From assembly GCA_916049935.1 (NCBI GenBank), contig CAJZJI010000018.1, positions 1 to 8,515 on the forward strand: a stretch of DNA of 8,515 nucleotides, read 5' to 3'. The notes below the pieces were generated by a model, which did no database searches, was not told the origin of the DNA, and saw only the letters and a program-made list of their open reading frames with translations. Positions 6,284 through 8,515 of the stretch are shown here, one piece after another. The translations under genes and the position numbers were made by a program. Position 1 is the first letter of the stretch; each line of letters opens with the position of its first letter. This DNA is from an uncultured Streptococcus sp. (lineage in GTDB: Bacteria > Bacillota > Bacilli > Lactobacillales > Aerococcaceae).

Positions 6284-7198
6284 ATGAATTCATTAACTTT
6301 AATTTTATCACCTGAGCAAATTGCAACACTTGGAGCAACCTACGCTTCATACATGCAATCTCCTCCACCACACGCAACATTGCGTCTAAAGATCGACGGT
6401 TTATCGATTACGGCCTATAAATCGGGTAAGGTTCTCTTCCAAGGAAAAGGCATTGAAGACTTTATCCAAAAGAACCACCTCGAACAATCGATGGATGTCA
6501 CTACAAAGAAAGCCCTCGAAGAGTCGACTCTTCCAGAAGGTTTTGCGACTTGGAGCATCATCGGAAGCGATGAAGTCGGAAACGGCGCTTACTTTGGTCC
6601 ACTGACGGTTGCGGCGGCTTATGTTTCAAAAGAAAATATCGCAACATTAAAAGCGATGGGCGTTCGCGATTCTAAAGATATGACGGACGAACAAATTAAG
6701 GCTCTCGTTCCAAAAATCAAAGAAGCTGTGCCTTATAAGTTATTAACGCTTTGGCCAGAGAAATATAACGAAGTCCAACAAGTTAAAAATCTAAACGAGA
6801 TGAAGGCGCTTCTTCATAACCAAGCGTTCCGTCTCTTAAGCGAAAAACTCGCTCCTGAGGTTCCAGAAGCGTACTTAATCGACCAATTCTGTAAACCAGA
6901 CTTGTATTACCGTTATCTCAAAGGCCAAGACCTTGTCGATAAGAAGAAAACATACTTTATTACAAAAGGCGAAAGTCACCATATCGCCGTTGCGGCAGCA
7001 TCCATGATTGCCAGATGCGCCTTCCTTGATGGCCTAGACTCTCTAAGCGCTGAATACGGATATGAACTCCCAAGCGGTGCCGGTGCCAACGTCGATAAAG
7101 CAGCAGCCACTATTTTAAAACACGGTGGCATGGAACTCCTCGGTAAAGTGGCCAAACTCCACTTCGCCAACACCGAAAAAGCTAAAAAATTAAAATAG
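6284..7198 (+). CDS. rnhC: Ribonuclease HIII
   Basis: RNase HIII cleaves the RNA strand of RNA-DNA hybrids such as R-loops and primers. The 304-residue protein has the two-part design that separates HIII from HII: an N-terminal TBP-like substrate-binding domain (about 1-80) and the catalytic domain. The signature G-S-D-E-V-G-N-G-A-Y-F-G-P supplies D96 and E97, and Y-L-I-D-Q supplies D200. The fourth carboxylate is E230 in K-G-E-S-H-H, making a D-E-D-E site where many relatives have D-E-D-D. The C-terminus ends with the family's H-F-A-N-T-E-K-A. The frame stays open upstream to a TTG at 6248. The ATG at 6284 is preferred because AAGGGGG lies six bases before it and the extra 12 residues do not fit the family. 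It is divergent from zapA, a common Firmicutes arrangement. Confidence 0.95.
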   Translation: MNSLTLILSPEQIATLGATYASYMQSPPPHATLRLKIDGLSITAYKSGKVLFQGKGIEDFIQKNHLEQSMDVTTKKALEESTLPEGFATWSIIGSDEVGNGAYFGPLTVAAAYVSKENIATLKAMGVRDSKDMTDEQIKALVPKIKEAVPYKLLTLWPEKYNEVQQVKNLNEMKALLHNQAFRLLSEKLAPEVPEAYLIDQFCKPDLYYRYLKGQDLVDKKKTYFITKGESHHIAVAAASMIARCAFLDGLDSLSAEYGYELPSGAGANVDKAAATILKHGGMELLGKVAKLHFANTEKAKKLK

Positions 7199-7244
7199 TT
7201 TTTCTCTTCCAAAATGAGGTTAGATAGGCTCTTCGCAGATTTCC

Positions 7245-7278
7245 AAAAACACTCCTACTGGATAGGAAGTAGTTTTTT
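7245..7278 (+). terminator. Hairpin terminator downstream of rnhC
   Basis: ACTCCTA pairs with TAGGA(A)GT (7251-7257 with 7263-7270) around a 5-base loop, with one bulged A, and six T follow on the plus strand. A run of A on the other side means it could also stop transcription on the minus strand. It lies 47 bases after the rnhC stop. Its sequence is a near-inverted copy of the hairpin at 7521-7553. Confidence 0.72.
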
Positions 7279-7295
7279 ACGTGCTTACCCAGCAA

Positions 7296-7483
7296 ATGAT
7301 TACGGAGAATCTTGTGGATTTTATTGTAGCAGTAACGTGAAAAAGCAAAAAATGCGAATTAAAGGGAGTTAGGAATTTATTCCTTACTCCCTTTTTGAGG
7401 CTTTTTAGGCGCAAGACCAAGGCTTGCGCCGGTGCAACGTTACAGCTACAATAAACAAATCCGCAAGGATTCGTAGTAATCAT
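7296..7483 (+). ncRNA. Candidate structured RNA element, copy 2 (three-way junction)
   Basis: This fills most of a 357-base gap without a gene. The plus strand pairs along a closing stem P1: 7296-7303/7476-7483, 7307-7310/7469-7472, 7311-7321/7457-7467 (with one G-T pair), 7322-7330/7445-7453 and 7332-7338/7437-7443. That is about 39 base pairs. Inside it, hairpin P2 pairs 7361-7369 with 7386-7394, then has a T-T mismatch and the same tip as copy 1. Hairpin P3 pairs 7408-7415 with 7423-7430 around the 7-base loop ACCAAGG. Boxes ATGCGAATT (7352-7360) and TTGAGGCT (7395-7402) flank P2 exactly as in copy 1. A further small hairpin (7485-7490/7495-7500) and then a terminator follow. No clear promoter was seen between 7279 and 7296, so transcription could be by read-through from rnhC or absent. 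The family is unrecognised. Confidence 0.68.
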
Positions 7484-7520
7484 ATATCTGAGCACAGATA
7501 AAAACCTAGCACACACAAAC

Positions 7521-7553
7521 AAACACCTTCCTATCAAGTAGGAAGGTGTTTTT
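7521..7553. terminator. Bidirectional terminator between the RNA element and corA
   Basis: A perfect 12-bp stem (7522-7533 with 7539-7550) encloses TCAAG. It has a T run on the plus strand and TGTTTG after it on the minus strand. It lies directly after the corA stop codon, so it can terminate corA on one strand and anything read through the structured element on the other. Confidence 0.88.
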
Positions 7554-7555
7554 GG

Positions 7556-8458
7556 TTAATCTTTCATAATGCGCTTGATAATCTGCGACACGCCTATCCA
7601 ACCGAATGCGATAATCAAAAGAATGATCGCCCATCCGTGTCTAAACTCCGTAAATGGAATCTGCACATTCATCCCAAAGAATCCCGTCACAATATCCGGA
7701 ATCGTCATTAAAATCGAGATGCCCGTTAAGAATTTCATCGTGTCGTTCAAGTTATTATTCAATACATTGTTATACGTGTTTGCGATTTGATGCAAGATTT
7801 GAAGATGTAACTCTGTCATCGCTACTAATTGATTCGCTTCGATGATGTTATCTTCCAACTGCTCTCTTTCAGAATCGTCGAGTTCCTTGAAGGCTTGTTG
7901 CGTCTTCAGTTGCTCTAATACTACCGCATTTTGCTTCGTCGCAGAAACTAAATACATCCCTTCAATCTCCAAGTCAGATAAACGGAACAAATTATCCTTT
8001 GTGGTTTTCTTTCGGAGCAATTTACTAATATTTTGTTGTTCTTTATTTAACTTTTCGATAACTGGGAAATAGTTTTCCGAAATCGCAAATAAGCTATGCA
8101 ATAAGAAATTAAATACGCTCCAATGCATATTCTCTTCCAGCTCTTCACGAATTTGATCAATAATATATTCATTTTGCGCATTGGAAATCGTGACGATCTG
8201 ATTTTGTCGTACGATAAACGTCAACGGAATCGTATCGTAATGATTTTCTTCGCGCGATAAGTTGAGGACATTATAAATGACCACCAAAGTCTTCGTTCGG
8301 CGATTATACTCCATATGCGCGCGTTCGTTTTTATCCAGCGCGTATTCAATCATCTCATCATCAATTTCATACGTATCGTAAATGGATGAATATTCACTGA
8401 TTAAATCTGAATTAATGTTAATCCAAGTATTGTTTTCGCCAAAATGCATGACTGCCAT
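7556..8458 (-). CDS. CorA-family Mg2+/divalent cation transporter
   Basis: This 300-residue protein has the CorA design: a large cytoplasmic N-terminal domain (about 1-235, ending in a long helical stalk) and two C-terminal membrane helices at about 243-261 and 275-293. The defining G-M-N selectivity motif (262-264) sits at the end of the first helix, and the short external loop Q-I-P-F-T-E-F follows. The positively charged tail (K-R-I-M-K-D) is cytoplasmic. CorA pentamers carry Mg2+, and sometimes Co2+ or Ni2+, down the membrane potential. Within this family some members act as exporters or carry Zn2+, so the ion and direction are not certain. AAGGAGG lies seven bases before the ATG. The gene is convergent with rnhC and ends in a bidirectional terminator. 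Length and motifs are complete. Confidence 0.9.
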   Translation of the reverse strand: MAVMHFGENNTWININSDLISEYSSIYDTYEIDDEMIEYALDKNERAHMEYNRRTKTLVVIYNVLNLSREENHYDTIPLTFIVRQNQIVTISNAQNEYIIDQIREELEENMHWSVFNFLLHSLFAISENYFPVIEKLNKEQQNISKLLRKKTTKDNLFRLSDLEIEGMYLVSATKQNAVVLEQLKTQQAFKELDDSEREQLEDNIIEANQLVAMTELHLQILHQIANTYNNVLNNNLNDTMKFLTGISILMTIPDIVTGFFGMNVQIPFTEFRHGWAIILLIIAFGWIGVSQIIKRIMKD

Positions 8459-8490
8459 TTAAATCCCTCCTTCAACTAGAATGCTGTATT

Positions 8491-8496
8491 AGTATA
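8491..8496 (-). promoter_or_regulatory. Extended -10 box of the corA-family gene
   Basis: TATACT on the minus strand is preceded by TG one base upstream and lies 32 bases before the start codon. With a 17-base spacer the -35 box would fall across the window edge, so only half of the promoter can be judged. Confidence 0.55.
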
Positions 8497-8515
8497 CCAT
8501 AAATACCGCTAAACC

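Noticed and set aside
7277..7537. An 86-codon open frame on the minus strand across the structured element
   Set aside because: It has no ribosome binding site, its composition is unlike the neighbouring genes, and it runs through paired stems whose changes are compensatory for folding, not for codons.
1..8515. CRISPR array, insertion sequence or phage genes
   Set aside because: No regularly spaced direct repeats, transposase, integrase or phage proteins are present. The only repeat family is the pair of structured elements.

Overview
The window looks like chromosomal DNA of a low-GC Gram-positive bacterium, most likely of the order Lactobacillales. The evidence is AT-rich intergenic sequence, strong AAGGAGG-type ribosome binding sites, sigma-A-like promoters, U-tailed intrinsic terminators, and the Firmicutes neighbourhood rnhC / zapA-cvpA-mutS2-trxA beside a YtrA-type GntR regulator with an ABC transporter. 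The genus cannot be fixed from the sequence alone.

Layout. 1-320 holds no gene. It contains a long, highly structured palindromic element (copy 1, 8-174, RNA sense on the minus strand) and two terminator hairpins. 321-2351 is a minus-strand operon with a promoter and overlapping operator, then a GntR/YtrA repressor, an ABC ATPase and a six-helix membrane protein, probably a self-regulated envelope-stress or export module. 2374-6169 runs minus-strand as zapA, cvpA, mutS2 and trxA. A terminator-like hairpin separates cvpA from mutS2, trxA has its own extended -10 promoter, and a strong terminator ends the unit. rnhC (RNase HIII) is divergent on the plus strand from 6284. 7199-7555 is a gene-free 357-base gap with a second copy of the structured element (7296-7483, RNA sense on the plus strand) between two hairpin terminators. 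7556-8458 is a CorA-family divalent-cation transporter on the minus strand.

The most unusual signal is the pair of structured elements. They lie about 7 kb apart in opposite orientation. Their outer stems have almost unrelated sequences, yet each folds into the same three-way junction: a long closing stem P1, a hairpin P2 with an invariant 18-nt tip, and a hairpin P3 with a 7-nt loop. The two boxes flanking P2 (ATGCGAATT and TTGAGGCT) are identical, and the 5-nt joint before P3 has the same length in both. Many base pairs differ by compensatory change, as expected of a conserved RNA. I do not recognise the family and see no linked protein gene, so its function is unknown.

The genes themselves are mostly housekeeping: RNA-DNA hybrid removal (RnhC), Z-ring assembly (ZapA), a CvpA membrane protein, ribosome-collision or recombination surveillance (MutS2), thiol redox (TrxA) and Mg2+ uptake (CorA).
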